Positions 28,051 to 37,189 of a DNA stretch of 64,000 nt are shown here, piece by piece. How positions within the stretch are numbered: position 1 is the stretch's first letter; the number at the start of each line of letters is the position of its first letter. Origin of the DNA: a gamma proteobacterium symbiont of Ctena orbiculata (lineage in GTDB: Bacteria; Pseudomonadota; Gammaproteobacteria; Chromatiales; Chromatiaceae); assembly GCA_003058525.1 (NCBI GenBank), contig QBVD01000052.1, positions 1 to 64,000 of the forward strand. The letters are read 5' to 3'. Both the position numbers and the translations under genes were made by a program. The notes beneath the pieces were generated by a model. It saw only the letters and a program-made list of their open reading frames with translations, had not been told where the DNA came from and did no database searches.

Positions 28051-28135
28051 TGTCGTAGTTATGATTCCCCACTGATTTTCTTTAAAGCAGTATCATTCTC
28101 AGTTTGCCTGCTTTGGCGGACTGTCGTAGTTATGA
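28051..28135. repeat. two direct copies of a 14-base sequence upstream of the PKD protein gene
   Basis: TGTCGTAGTTATGA occurs at 28051-28064 and again at 28122-28135, 71 bases apart (about seven helical turns). The second copy is 26 bases before the ATG at 28162, so it could be a regulator site. Not palindromic. Confidence 0.45.
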
Positions 28136-28161
28136 ACTGGATTTCATGTAGGTGAACAAGG

Positions 28162-31100
28162 ATGCTCAATCATTCCGCAAAATCGTCTCCATATTCTTTC
28201 ATAACTTTACCTCTTATCATATTTACATGCCTATTGATCGTTGAAAGCGATCTAAATGCTGCGCTGATTGTAAACGCCGGTCCCGACCAGATTGTTACAG
28301 CAGGTGAACAGGTTCAGTTGGATGGAAGTGCCAGTAGCGAGACAGACGGCACCATTGCCAGTTTTCACTGGTATCAGGTACGTGGCCCGGTAGTCACTCT
28401 TGAGAGTGCCAGAACAGCCATTGCCAGCTTTCAAGCGCCGGCAAACGCCGAGCTTGAGTTTGGCTTAAGATTGGTTAGTGACACGGATGAAGTCGCAACT
28501 GATCGGGTAGTTATCCGAACAGATCCTTATAATAATATACTACCACAAGCCAATGCGGGAATTGATCAAATAGTCGCAACTGGCGATCTGGTGCAACTAG
28601 ATGCCACAGCCAGTAGTGATGCCGATGGCACGATCATAAAATATCGTTGGCATCAATCTCGTGGACCCAATGTACAATTGATTGATGCGCAGACTGCGGT
28701 ATCCAGCTTTCAAGCGCCGCCTAATGCTGAATTGGGATTTTCACTGAGGATTGAAGATAACGCGGGTGCAATTGCTACAGATGGCGTTGTCATTCGAGTG
28801 GAACCTTATACCAACCAACCACCTGTTGCCGATGCGGGTATCGATCAGACAATTGCCGCCGGTGAGACGGTACAGCTGGACGGTAGTGCGAGTAGCGATG
28901 CGGATGGCACGATTGTCAGATACATCTGGACCCAAAACCGCGGGCCCTCGGTGGTGCTTCAAGACAGCCGGACGGCGACACCGAGTTTTACGATGCCGGC
29001 GAATGCCGAGCTGGCATTTACACTGACTGTCATCGATGATTCGGGAGCAGTCACGAGAGATGGCGTTGTGGTTCGCAGTGCGATCAATATCAATCAACCA
29101 CCTGTTGCCGATGCGGGTATCGATCAGACAATTGCCGCCGGTGAGACGGTACAGCTGGACGGCAGTGCGAGTAGCGATGCGGATGGCACGATCGTCAGAT
29201 ACATCTGGACCCAAAACCGCGGGCCCTCGGTGGTGCTTCAAGACAGCCGGACGGCGACACCGAGTTTTACGATGCCGGCGAATGCCGAGCTGGCATTTAC
29301 ACTGACTGTCATCGATGATTCGGGAGCAGTCACGAGAGATGGCGTTGTGGTTCGCAGTGCGATCAATACCAACCAACCACCTGTTGCCGATGCAGGACCT
29401 GACTTGGTAGTAATTGAAGGTGAATTGGCTCAACTGGATGGTAGTGCAAGTTCAGATCCGGATGGAGAAATATCTCGCTTTATCTGGTCGCAACGTAGTG
29501 GGCCGACAGTTCAACTCAACGACAAAAATAGTGCCACACCGAATTTTGTTGCTACTACAGCAGGGGATATCCTATTACGATTGATCGTTGAAGATGATCG
29601 CGGCACACGGGTAACAGATGATGTACATATAACTGTCCAAGTAGGTGGTAATTCCCCCCCGATTGCCGATGCAGGCCCTGATGCAACACATTTAGAGACG
29701 CGTTATCACCAATTTAACGGTAGATCAAGTAGCGATAGTGATGGTTCCATTGCCAGTTATTTATGGGAACAAATCTCAGGTCCAACAGTAAATATTAGTG
29801 AAGCAAACGCATCGAGATCTATTTTCAGCGTTAACATGCCCGAGGTTGATCAAGACACAGAACTTCGTTTTAGACTCACCGTGACTGACGATGGTGGATT
29901 AAGCTCGTCTGACGAGATCGTTGTTTTGGTGCTTGACAACCTACCACCTCAACCCTTGGCGATAGACGAAATAACCATAGTCGAAGGCAGCTATCATGTT
30001 CTGGATGCTTCTCAATATTTCTCCTTTCAACCAGAAGATGGTTTTTGGTCTTTGACTGGCTATCAATGGCGGCAGATCAGTGGTCCTCCAGCGATATTGC
30101 AATATAGGCAATATCGGGAACAGGTCAGGATACTGGCGCCGGAAGTTGATGTTGCGACTGACTTGATATTTGAGGTGGGGGTTGAAGATCGTTTCGGCCT
30201 GCCAGCAACCAACACGGTTACAGTACATGTTGTCAACCCAGAAGATCTTCCGCCAAATAACCCGCCAGTTGCTGTTGCAGGCGAGGATAGAATCAGCTCA
30301 AGTAAATACTTTCTTATTGTTGATGGTACGAACAGCCATGATATAGATGGCGAAATTGTATCCTATGAATGGTCGGTTATCGATTCACCAGGTTATGTCG
30401 GATCATTCAGAGGAGACAGCCAATATCCAATAAATCATGCCTCGGTCTATGAACCTGGTGATTACACTCTACGGTTGACGGTAACGGATGACAGGGGTGG
30501 CATATCCACCGATGACGTGATTGTCAACTTCAATCCATATACGAGTTCGACAGATAATCCACCAGATGCCGATGCCGGTACCCACTATAAAACGCCCCTC
30601 AGATATTGGCAATTGGACGATTCATTGAGGCTTGATGGTAGTGACAGTGCAGATGCAAACGGTTCAATCGTCTCATTCCAATGGCAACAGCTATCGGGGC
30701 CAACAGTGGATATTGCCAATCCAGACAGCTCGGTTACCTCATTTATCCCTCAACCATTCGATGGCTCCGCAACCAGTTCTAACCCTATTGAATACCGGTT
30801 TCTCTTGATGGTCACTGATGACGAAGGGGATAAGGACGAGAGTTTCGTGAGGCGTCAGATCTATTTAGTAAATAGCGAGCCCACTGCAAATTTCAACCAC
30901 CAGCCAATCCTAAGCTTGGCGGATAGCGTCATTCAATTGGATGCGTCATCAAGTTACGATCGCGATCCCAATGACTATATCTCAAGCTATCGCTGGAGCC
31001 AGTACTATGGTCCTACAGTCACATTCCTGGACAATTCGGTCCAACCAAGGGTACAGCTGCCGGATAGAAATACGGTCTCCGGTTTGGCGAGTGTGGGGAT

Positions 31101-32808
31101 CGAACTCATTGTGACTGATCTCTATGGCGCTGACACACGTTTTCCTGAAACCCTGCCATTTTGGATCGTTTCACCTGATTATCAAGCAGCGCTGTTTACT
31201 GCCGGTGACGATATCTATGTGCAGGCGGGATCCCAGGTGACTATAACGGGAGAGCCTTATGTGCCTGCAGAGTGTAATCCGATCACCGGCTGTGTGGACG
31301 ATAGCGCCGGTCTCCACTGGTTGCAGCTCGCGGGACCCCCTATAGAGTTGATGCAGAGTCGTGGTTGGAGCCTCTCTTTCACGGCTCCGCCTGTAACCGA
31401 GCGTGTGGAATTGATCTTTGGCTTGACCAAGATAGTGTCCGCTTTCAATAATCGGGCTGTGACGGAAGTCGATCCGGTCAAGGTGTATCTACTTCCTCAG
31501 GGGGCCGCACTGACGGCCGATGCGGGTCCGGATCAAGAGAGTCCGGAGAAAAACCTGGTAACCCTTGACGGCTCCGGCAGCTATGATCCGCATGGCTTGA
31601 TAGAACAATTTCATTGGATACAGTTGGAGGGTCCGCAGGCCTTGTTGACTAAGCCACATGAAGCGATAACTGAGGTGGCTCTGCCTGCTTTGGCTGTTGA
31701 AGCGGATCTGGTGTTTCAACTCACTGTGGCCAACGATTGGGAGATGGAGGCGGTCGATACGGTCAGAATAAGAGTGACGCCCGATCTGACCGACGGCGAT
31801 ATCGATGCCGACGGCGTCAGCGACGACAACGACCGCTTTCCCGATAATCCAGGCGAAGCCTACGACTTCGACGATGACGGTATCGGCGACATCGGGGACA
31901 CTGACAGGGATGGGGATGGTGTTGAAAATGATCTCGATTATTATCCCAACGATCCGCAAAGACAGAATCCGCCTCAGATAGATATAACAGAGCCGATGAA
32001 CGGTGCGGATATCGAATCGGGATACGTCATCGTAAAGGGCACACTAGACGGACCGGCAAGCATAGGCGCCACCGTTAACGGCATTGTTGCAGAGAGAGGG
32101 GGAGAGCCCTATGGCAGTGAATTCGTCGCCAGGATACCGCTTGCCGTGGGCGCCAATGAAATTGAGGTTTTGGCGACAACACTAAGTCGTCAACAGGTGA
32201 GCCAGACCCTGACCGTCAATCGGGTTGGTTCTAGCCCGATTCGATTTTTCGTGTCTGAAAGCAGTGGCCTGACACCATTGGAAAATCGGCTAAGCCTGGT
32301 CAACGAAGGTGAGAGTCCGATCACTCAGGTCGATATCGACTACGAAGGCGATGGGGCTATCGACGAGACTTTGGTCGACGACTTCGAGAGGGATCTGTTG
32401 TATGTCTACGAAACGGAGGGAATCTACTATCCGACCGCGATCGTGACGGATGTGGATGGCGTGCAATACACCCTGACTCAGGTTGTCAACGCAATCCCAG
32501 AAATGCGCATACTAGCCCAGTTGGAGGATCACTGGTCCGGTATGAACAATGCCCTCAATGACGGCAATCTCGGCTTGGCGCTGGAACATATTGCTGCCAG
32601 CCACAGCGAGAAATTCAGCAGGCAGTTTACCTATCTGATGCCAAGAATGCCTGAGATCATTGCAAGTTATTCTTCTTTATATGTCGAATCTCTCTCACCG
32701 GATCACTCCTTTGTCCATGTGGTGCGAACCATCGATGGTGAGAATCGAGTCTTTACGGTCGGTTTCAACCAAGACATTTTTGGGGTGTGGAGGATCATCA
32801 GTATGTAG
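28162..32808 (+). CDS. giant secreted PKD-repeat protein with a calcium-binding tail
   Basis: 1548 residues. Signal peptide at 1-32 (FITLPLIIFTCLLIVESDLNA), then at least ten PKD/K319-like beta-sandwich repeats of about 93 residues. Each starts like ADAGPDQ and contains VQLDGSASSDADGTI, YRWxQ, GP and RLTVTDD. Two units are nearly identical in DNA (28822-29379). At about 1208-1270 an Asp-rich stretch (GDIDADGVSDDND, DFDDDGIGD, DRDGDGVEND) matches thrombospondin type 3-like calcium repeats. A Glu/Ile-rich domain and a helical end follow. No anchor or sortase motif is seen. AGGTGA lies about 12 bases before ATG. It heads a four-gene surface cluster; adhesion is the likely role but is inferred. 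Confidence 0.85.
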   Translation: MLNHSAKSSPYSFITLPLIIFTCLLIVESDLNAALIVNAGPDQIVTAGEQVQLDGSASSETDGTIASFHWYQVRGPVVTLESARTAIASFQAPANAELEFGLRLVSDTDEVATDRVVIRTDPYNNILPQANAGIDQIVATGDLVQLDATASSDADGTIIKYRWHQSRGPNVQLIDAQTAVSSFQAPPNAELGFSLRIEDNAGAIATDGVVIRVEPYTNQPPVADAGIDQTIAAGETVQLDGSASSDADGTIVRYIWTQNRGPSVVLQDSRTATPSFTMPANAELAFTLTVIDDSGAVTRDGVVVRSAININQPPVADAGIDQTIAAGETVQLDGSASSDADGTIVRYIWTQNRGPSVVLQDSRTATPSFTMPANAELAFTLTVIDDSGAVTRDGVVVRSAINTNQPPVADAGPDLVVIEGELAQLDGSASSDPDGEISRFIWSQRSGPTVQLNDKNSATPNFVATTAGDILLRLIVEDDRGTRVTDDVHITVQVGGNSPPIADAGPDATHLETRYHQFNGRSSSDSDGSIASYLWEQISGPTVNISEANASRSIFSVNMPEVDQDTELRFRLTVTDDGGLSSSDEIVVLVLDNLPPQPLAIDEITIVEGSYHVLDASQYFSFQPEDGFWSLTGYQWRQISGPPAILQYRQYREQVRILAPEVDVATDLIFEVGVEDRFGLPATNTVTVHVVNPEDLPPNNPPVAVAGEDRISSSKYFLIVDGTNSHDIDGEIVSYEWSVIDSPGYVGSFRGDSQYPINHASVYEPGDYTLRLTVTDDRGGISTDDVIVNFNPYTSSTDNPPDADAGTHYKTPLRYWQLDDSLRLDGSDSADANGSIVSFQWQQLSGPTVDIANPDSSVTSFIPQPFDGSATSSNPIEYRFLLMVTDDEGDKDESFVRRQIYLVNSEPTANFNHQPILSLADSVIQLDASSSYDRDPNDYISSYRWSQYYGPTVTFLDNSVQPRVQLPDRNTVSGLASVGIELIVTDLYGADTRFPETLPFWIVSPDYQAALFTAGDDIYVQAGSQVTITGEPYVPAECNPITGCVDDSAGLHWLQLAGPPIELMQSRGWSLSFTAPPVTERVELIFGLTKIVSAFNNRAVTEVDPVKVYLLPQGAALTADAGPDQESPEKNLVTLDGSGSYDPHGLIEQFHWIQLEGPQALLTKPHEAITEVALPALAVEADLVFQLTVANDWEMEAVDTVRIRVTPDLTDGDIDADGVSDDNDRFPDNPGEAYDFDDDGIGDIGDTDRDGDGVENDLDYYPNDPQRQNPPQIDITEPMNGADIESGYVIVKGTLDGPASIGATVNGIVAERGGEPYGSEFVARIPLAVGANEIEVLATTLSRQQVSQTLTVNRVGSSPIRFFVSESSGLTPLENRLSLVNEGESPITQVDIDYEGDGAIDETLVDDFERDLLYVYETEGIYYPTAIVTDVDGVQYTLTQVVNAIPEMRILAQLEDHWSGMNNALNDGNLGLALEHIAASHSEKFSRQFTYLMPRMPEIIASYSSLYVESLSPDHSFVHVVRTIDGENRVFTVGFNQDIFGVWRIISM
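28822..29379 (+). repeat. two nearly identical 279-bp tandem repeats inside the PKD gene
   Basis: Unit 1 is 28822-29100 and unit 2 is 29101-29379, each encoding 93 residues. By eye only about three bases differ across the units (GGT/GGC, ATT/ATC and the ATC/ACC at the unit ends), and the encoded proteins are the same apart from an I/T at the junction. Such homogeneity implies recent duplication or gene conversion. Confidence 0.93.
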
Positions 32809-32861
32809 CATCTGACTTGTGTAAACTCATGAAAATATGGTGAGAGAATTGAGTGACTTTT

Positions 32862-33668
32862 ATGAGACAACAGAGTAACTATTTACAACTGCCATGGCCC
32901 GGTCGATTAGTACAAATAGGATTGATTGGTCTTATGCTGATCCTGTTTGCGGGGTGCACCTATATGCCTTCCGCTCACAACTTTGCGACATCAGGGCGTA
33001 ATATGGGGCGCTGTAACGATAATCGGAATATCTACTGCAGGATGAGCATCGAGGCCGTCCATGGAACGGTGGTCGACAGCCGATCGGGCAAATCTCTGGA
33101 GGGAGTCCTTGTCATGGGGTATTGGCCGAAGGTGATGACCTCACCTCATTGGAGGGCTACAGTAGGCGTTGCTTATCTGGCAGAAGCATTGAGCAACGCA
33201 TCAGGCAGTTTTGAGATACCTGCCTGCAAGCCGCCCTGCAAGGTTGATGGTTATTTTGCCTACTATCAACCTGACATCCTCTTTTTCAAGACGGGTTACT
33301 ACCCCAAAGTGCTCTCCAATCCCATCTCGGAAGTCGATTATGATCCACATTTATCAGAGCATATCCTGTGGCGCTGGGACTGGAATGGCAAAGCCATTGG
33401 GCTAGAAAAGGTCAGCAACGACAACGACCCAAGACTCAAGGCGGCCTACTCCCTCTCACCAAGACTCTATCTCAACGACAACTGTAACTGGATGAAGATA
33501 CCGAAGACCCTGATGTTCAAGGCCCAACAGATGCAACTCAGGGAGCGTGACAAGAAAAAGGCTGCCATGCCTGTATCAGAGTATCTTGCAGGATTTTATT
33601 TGAAGAAACAGAAAAAATGCCATCCTGATCCTGCAAGCTACTTGAAGGAGGCCGTTCGGTATGAATAG
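32862..33668 (+). CDS. lipoprotein with carboxypeptidase-regulatory-like domain (CHPDP family, copy 1)
   Basis: 268 residues from ATG 32862; a GTG at 32853 is also in frame. Signal IGLIGLMLILFAGC with lipobox Cys32. Then VHGTVVDSRSGKSLEGVLV, a carboxypeptidase-regulatory-like beta sandwich, with NASGSFEIPAC. The C-terminal half is unlike any family I know: DNCNWMKIPKTLMFKAQQM and FYLKKQKKCHPDPASYLKE. The same two motifs recur in the next gene. It starts 54 bases after the PKD gene and overlaps the next gene by 8 bases. Confidence 0.8.
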   Translation: MRQQSNYLQLPWPGRLVQIGLIGLMLILFAGCTYMPSAHNFATSGRNMGRCNDNRNIYCRMSIEAVHGTVVDSRSGKSLEGVLVMGYWPKVMTSPHWRATVGVAYLAEALSNASGSFEIPACKPPCKVDGYFAYYQPDILFFKTGYYPKVLSNPISEVDYDPHLSEHILWRWDWNGKAIGLEKVSNDNDPRLKAAYSLSPRLYLNDNCNWMKIPKTLMFKAQQMQLRERDKKKAAMPVSEYLAGFYLKKQKKCHPDPASYLKEAVRYE

Positions 33669-34446
33669 GAATAGGAATGAATCGTTGAGCTTGCAAACAC
33701 AACACGAGGAAATAATAACATTTCAGGCATGGCACACCCTTTTTATACTTTTTAGCCTGTCAGTTTTAACCGCATGTGCAGCGCCCGGTTACTACAGCTT
33801 CACCCGGGAGGTTACAGGCCATGTGGTTGATGGTGCAACGGGCATACCGATGGAAGACGTGATTGTCGTTGGTAGCTGGCCATGGATCGGCAACACCCTC
33901 TGCGGTGATCATGAGGCGATGGAATCGCATGTCTACGAAACAACGACAGACCGCACTGGTGCGTTCAGGATACCAGGTTGTGTCGGATCCACAGGTGTTT
34001 TTTTTCACAGTGATGCCAGTATCAGCTTTTATAAGCGTGGTTATTTTCCAAAGAAAAGTAAAAATGATCCCTCGTGGAACATAAGCATAGGGAAAGGCAA
34101 ACTGGGCTACAGCGGACCGGGATGGGTATGGCAGTTCCAGAGATCGGTTATTGAGTTAGAACCGTCAGGGGCTATCTCTAAGACAAGATTAGACAAGATT
34201 CTAAAGTCAAAGAATATTCATGTGGTCAGTGATTACGACAGTGTTCCGTTTAAAGACTGTTATTGGATGAAGATGCCAAGAATGACAATGGCGATTGGGC
34301 ATAGGGAAAGAGAAAAAAAAGATAGTCCGGAAATGCAGAGAAAGCCATTGGCGCAGTATTTGGTTGATCATTGGTTTGAGAATCCTGAGCGATGCCACCC
34401 CGACCCGGTAGGATACCTGATGGAGTACAAGGATTATGAGGAGTAG
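33661..34446 (+). CDS. lipoprotein with carboxypeptidase-regulatory-like domain (CHPDP family, copy 2)
   Basis: 261 residues. The N-terminal arm is long before FILFSLSVLTAC (lipobox Cys39). VTGHVVDGATGIPMEDVIVV and DRTGAFRIPGC give the same sandwich as copy 1. The C-terminus has KDCYWMKMPRMTMAIGHRE and HWFENPERCHPDPVGYLME, plainly paralogous to copy 1. The two proteins are therefore a tandem duplication that has diverged strongly elsewhere. The start overlaps copy 1 and the stop overlaps the following ATG by 11 bases. Confidence 0.8.
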   Translation: MNRNRNESLSLQTQHEEIITFQAWHTLFILFSLSVLTACAAPGYYSFTREVTGHVVDGATGIPMEDVIVVGSWPWIGNTLCGDHEAMESHVYETTTDRTGAFRIPGCVGSTGVFFHSDASISFYKRGYFPKKSKNDPSWNISIGKGKLGYSGPGWVWQFQRSVIELEPSGAISKTRLDKILKSKNIHVVSDYDSVPFKDCYWMKMPRMTMAIGHREREKKDSPEMQRKPLAQYLVDHWFENPERCHPDPVGYLMEYKDYEE

Positions 34447-37189
34447 AGAACTATTGGGTGTGGCGGTAGCCGTATTGGTTTACACTTGTCCCGCGCCTGC
34501 CTATAAAGCGATGACCCACAAAGCGATCACCAACCATGTGGCGTCTAGGACAGCCCTGTCGAATGAAGAACTGATGGCAGGGATGGGTTTTGGTGTTATT
34601 GTCCCTGAGGATGTCAATAGTTTGCTGATAACCAATGATAAAGGTGATGATAAGTGTGATTCCGCCGAGCGAGATTCAAACATAAAGCATTTTTATTGTG
34701 GTGCGGCATTCGAGGATATTGGTCTGCGCTCCTTCAATCATTTTATTGATCCCGTTAGAAACCTGCCGCTGCACCGTCTCGGTGTGCCATTGCCGGGTTT
34801 TCGCCGATCGCCGGATTGGGCGCTCGAGGATATGGAGGAGTATAACAGCCAGGATTTCTCGCTCCGGGATGCATACCGCTATTTACTTGGATCAAAGACG
34901 CAACCGTCTCAAGGGATCCGGGACGAGAACGAGCAGAAACTCTTCCTCGCCCTTGGGCATGCAGTTCACCATCTCCAGGACATGGCGCAGCCGGCCCATG
35001 TGCGTAACGATATGCATTGCGATGCAGAGATAGACCGCATGACCAAATGCGTGGGCTATCTGGCCCATGATCCCAGTATCTATGAACGTGATACTGATAG
35101 AAATAATGTATACAAGGTATTACCTCTAACCGGTTATGCGGATTTAGACCTGAACACCTTCCGCAAGGCCCGCGACTTCTGGAAAACCGGTGGTCAATGG
35201 CAGGGTATAGGGATGTCGGAATTCGCCAACTGGAACTTTGTCAGCCAGGATACCAATTTTGTCTATGTCTACAATCCTGTATTTCCGACGGATCAACTAA
35301 ATCTTTACCCCAGTCTTTTCTATGACAATCCAGTACCGGAACCCCTGGGTACCGGTATTGAGATTTCCAGTGAAATGGACGGTGTCCTAGGCACCCAATG
35401 GTTTATCGGCAACCAGGTGACAGATCGATACCGGCCCGAGCAGTCGGGTTTCAACACCCAGGCCAGTACCCTGTCGATATTTCACAACGATTTACAAGAG
35501 TATGAGTATCTGCAGCATCCTGAGAATACGCTTAAGTTGGATCCTCGTACTTTCGCTGCTGCCAGACCCTTTCTGATCCCCCGCGCCGTGGCCTACAGCG
35601 CCGGTCTGGTCAACTACTTCTTTCGTGGTCAAATGAAGGTCACAGGCGCCAGGATATATAATACCGGTTCTACGACAACAGATAGCCTCGGTGTTACCAT
35701 TGTCAATGCATCGAGTGAGCATACGCCCGGCAATGCGCCCTTCGACTTCAGTGATGGCCGCTTCAGCCTTTATTATGAGACACTGCAAGGTGAACGACGG
35801 TCTGCGGCTCCGCATGATCGGGACGAAGTGGCGCTTGGCCAAACAGATGTGTTGCGTGACCAGGAAGACAAGTATCTGTCATATCAAATACCGATAAGTC
35901 AGTGGGATCGGACTAAACCCATGACCTTGATCTTTGACGGTATTGTCGGTGAAGAACGGGGTATCGTAGTTAAGGAATTTTATCCGGATCCACTTTTGGC
36001 CTTTTCCGTTGATGGTGTTGAAGGGGAGTCGCCCGTCCCAAATATCATTACTGTCTCCGCTTCTTACGACATGGGCTTTACCTGGGAGTACAAGGGTGCA
36101 TTTTACAAGCCCGTTAGTGATACAACCCTGTTTACAGGCAATCGCGTACTGGTCCACAACGCGATCAATTTAGGTGAAGGTGAGCTGCTCGTTCACTTCA
36201 GCTATATCGATTACATGGATGATGAAGGGAATATCATGACAGGCAGATCAGAGAATAGCATGGCGCGTAGTACGGACTATGGTCAAACGTGGGAGCTTGT
36301 CGATTTTACTTGGCAGCCGTTACTTGTTGGTGCAGCACTTGGTTCGGATGTTTTTTCTGTCTATGAAAGCATTGTCTATACAGGTGAGCAAGGCTTGGCG
36401 GGGATTAGGATTCAGCATCCGGAAGAGCGAGGTGAACCACGCTCGTTTCAGCTTTTTCAATCCAATGCCTTAGGTGCGCCGGGAAGCTGGATAGGTGCAC
36501 CGGGGCTGGGTACCGGGGGATTGCCGGAGCTAGACTACCTGGGTAGCTCATCTTTTGGCTTTGCCGGTTACCTTGAGGGCGATCCGCCCGGGGGACGGGA
36601 GGGTGGTGACTTTCCATTTGATTCAATCATGGTGCGAACTGACGATGGGGGCGCCAGTTATTATCCGTTGACAGACTTTTCCTCTGAATGCGGCGATCCG
36701 AATGATCCTGATAACAAGGTTACTTATTGTATCCAGCACTTTGAATACCTAGGGGATGAGCGGTTACTCGGTTGGGTGGATCTGCGTTCCGAGTCACTTG
36801 CTGATTATCATAATGGCTTAACTTTCCATCTCTCCTCTGATGGCGGTATGACTTGGTTGAGCGCCATGAATGCACCCTTTGATCAGGCCTGTGAATCACT
36901 GCCTGTCTGGGAGGGAAGAGTTGAAAACGCGATCTATATCGGCAAGTCTCCTGAAGACAAGGATGTGATGATGGCTTTGACGCGCTGTCAGGAAGTGTAT
37001 GAGGACTCATCATCGGGCTCACCGCGAGTCTACTGGGACCAGGTTGTCGGCAAGAGCCTGTTTTTTACACGGGATGGCGGGGTACAGTGGTACAAAGTCA
37101 GGCTTCCGGGAGAATTCAACAACGAATCCGTATTGCTCTATGCGGGTGACAATGGCGCAATACCCGGTTTGTACCATCCGGAAATCTAG
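34436..37189 (+). CDS. secreted zinc-phospholipase-C-like protein with Asp-box repeats
   Basis: 917 residues with an N-terminal signal peptide ending near PAYA. The first 250 residues look like the zinc-dependent phospholipase C / S1-P1 nuclease fold: MTHKAITNHV, FNHFIDPVR, and LGHAVHHLQDMAQPAHVRND, the usual HxxHxxxD...PxH metal ligands. The C-terminal 400 residues hold at least five Asp-box (BNR-like) motifs: SYDMGFTWEY (about 543), STDYGQTWE (608), RTDDGGASYY (733), SSDGGMTW (800) and TRDGGVQW (877), suggesting a beta-propeller. Activity and substrate are unproven. It closes the surface cluster and its stop overlaps the convergent LysR gene by 4 bases. Confidence 0.78.
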   Translation: MRSRELLGVAVAVLVYTCPAPAYKAMTHKAITNHVASRTALSNEELMAGMGFGVIVPEDVNSLLITNDKGDDKCDSAERDSNIKHFYCGAAFEDIGLRSFNHFIDPVRNLPLHRLGVPLPGFRRSPDWALEDMEEYNSQDFSLRDAYRYLLGSKTQPSQGIRDENEQKLFLALGHAVHHLQDMAQPAHVRNDMHCDAEIDRMTKCVGYLAHDPSIYERDTDRNNVYKVLPLTGYADLDLNTFRKARDFWKTGGQWQGIGMSEFANWNFVSQDTNFVYVYNPVFPTDQLNLYPSLFYDNPVPEPLGTGIEISSEMDGVLGTQWFIGNQVTDRYRPEQSGFNTQASTLSIFHNDLQEYEYLQHPENTLKLDPRTFAAARPFLIPRAVAYSAGLVNYFFRGQMKVTGARIYNTGSTTTDSLGVTIVNASSEHTPGNAPFDFSDGRFSLYYETLQGERRSAAPHDRDEVALGQTDVLRDQEDKYLSYQIPISQWDRTKPMTLIFDGIVGEERGIVVKEFYPDPLLAFSVDGVEGESPVPNIITVSASYDMGFTWEYKGAFYKPVSDTTLFTGNRVLVHNAINLGEGELLVHFSYIDYMDDEGNIMTGRSENSMARSTDYGQTWELVDFTWQPLLVGAALGSDVFSVYESIVYTGEQGLAGIRIQHPEERGEPRSFQLFQSNALGAPGSWIGAPGLGTGGLPELDYLGSSSFGFAGYLEGDPPGGREGGDFPFDSIMVRTDDGGASYYPLTDFSSECGDPNDPDNKVTYCIQHFEYLGDERLLGWVDLRSESLADYHNGLTFHLSSDGGMTWLSAMNAPFDQACESLPVWEGRVENAIYIGKSPEDKDVMMALTRCQEVYEDSSSGSPRVYWDQVVGKSLFFTRDGGVQWYKVRLPGEFNNESVLLYAGDNGAIPGLYHPEI

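Noticed and set aside
28822-29379. tandem repeat as a CRISPR array
   Set aside because: The units are adjacent 279-bp coding repeats in frame with no spacers.
28741-29433. 230-residue open frame opposite the PKD repeats
   Set aside because: It repeats itself because the sense DNA is a tandem duplication; no RBS or recognisable domain.
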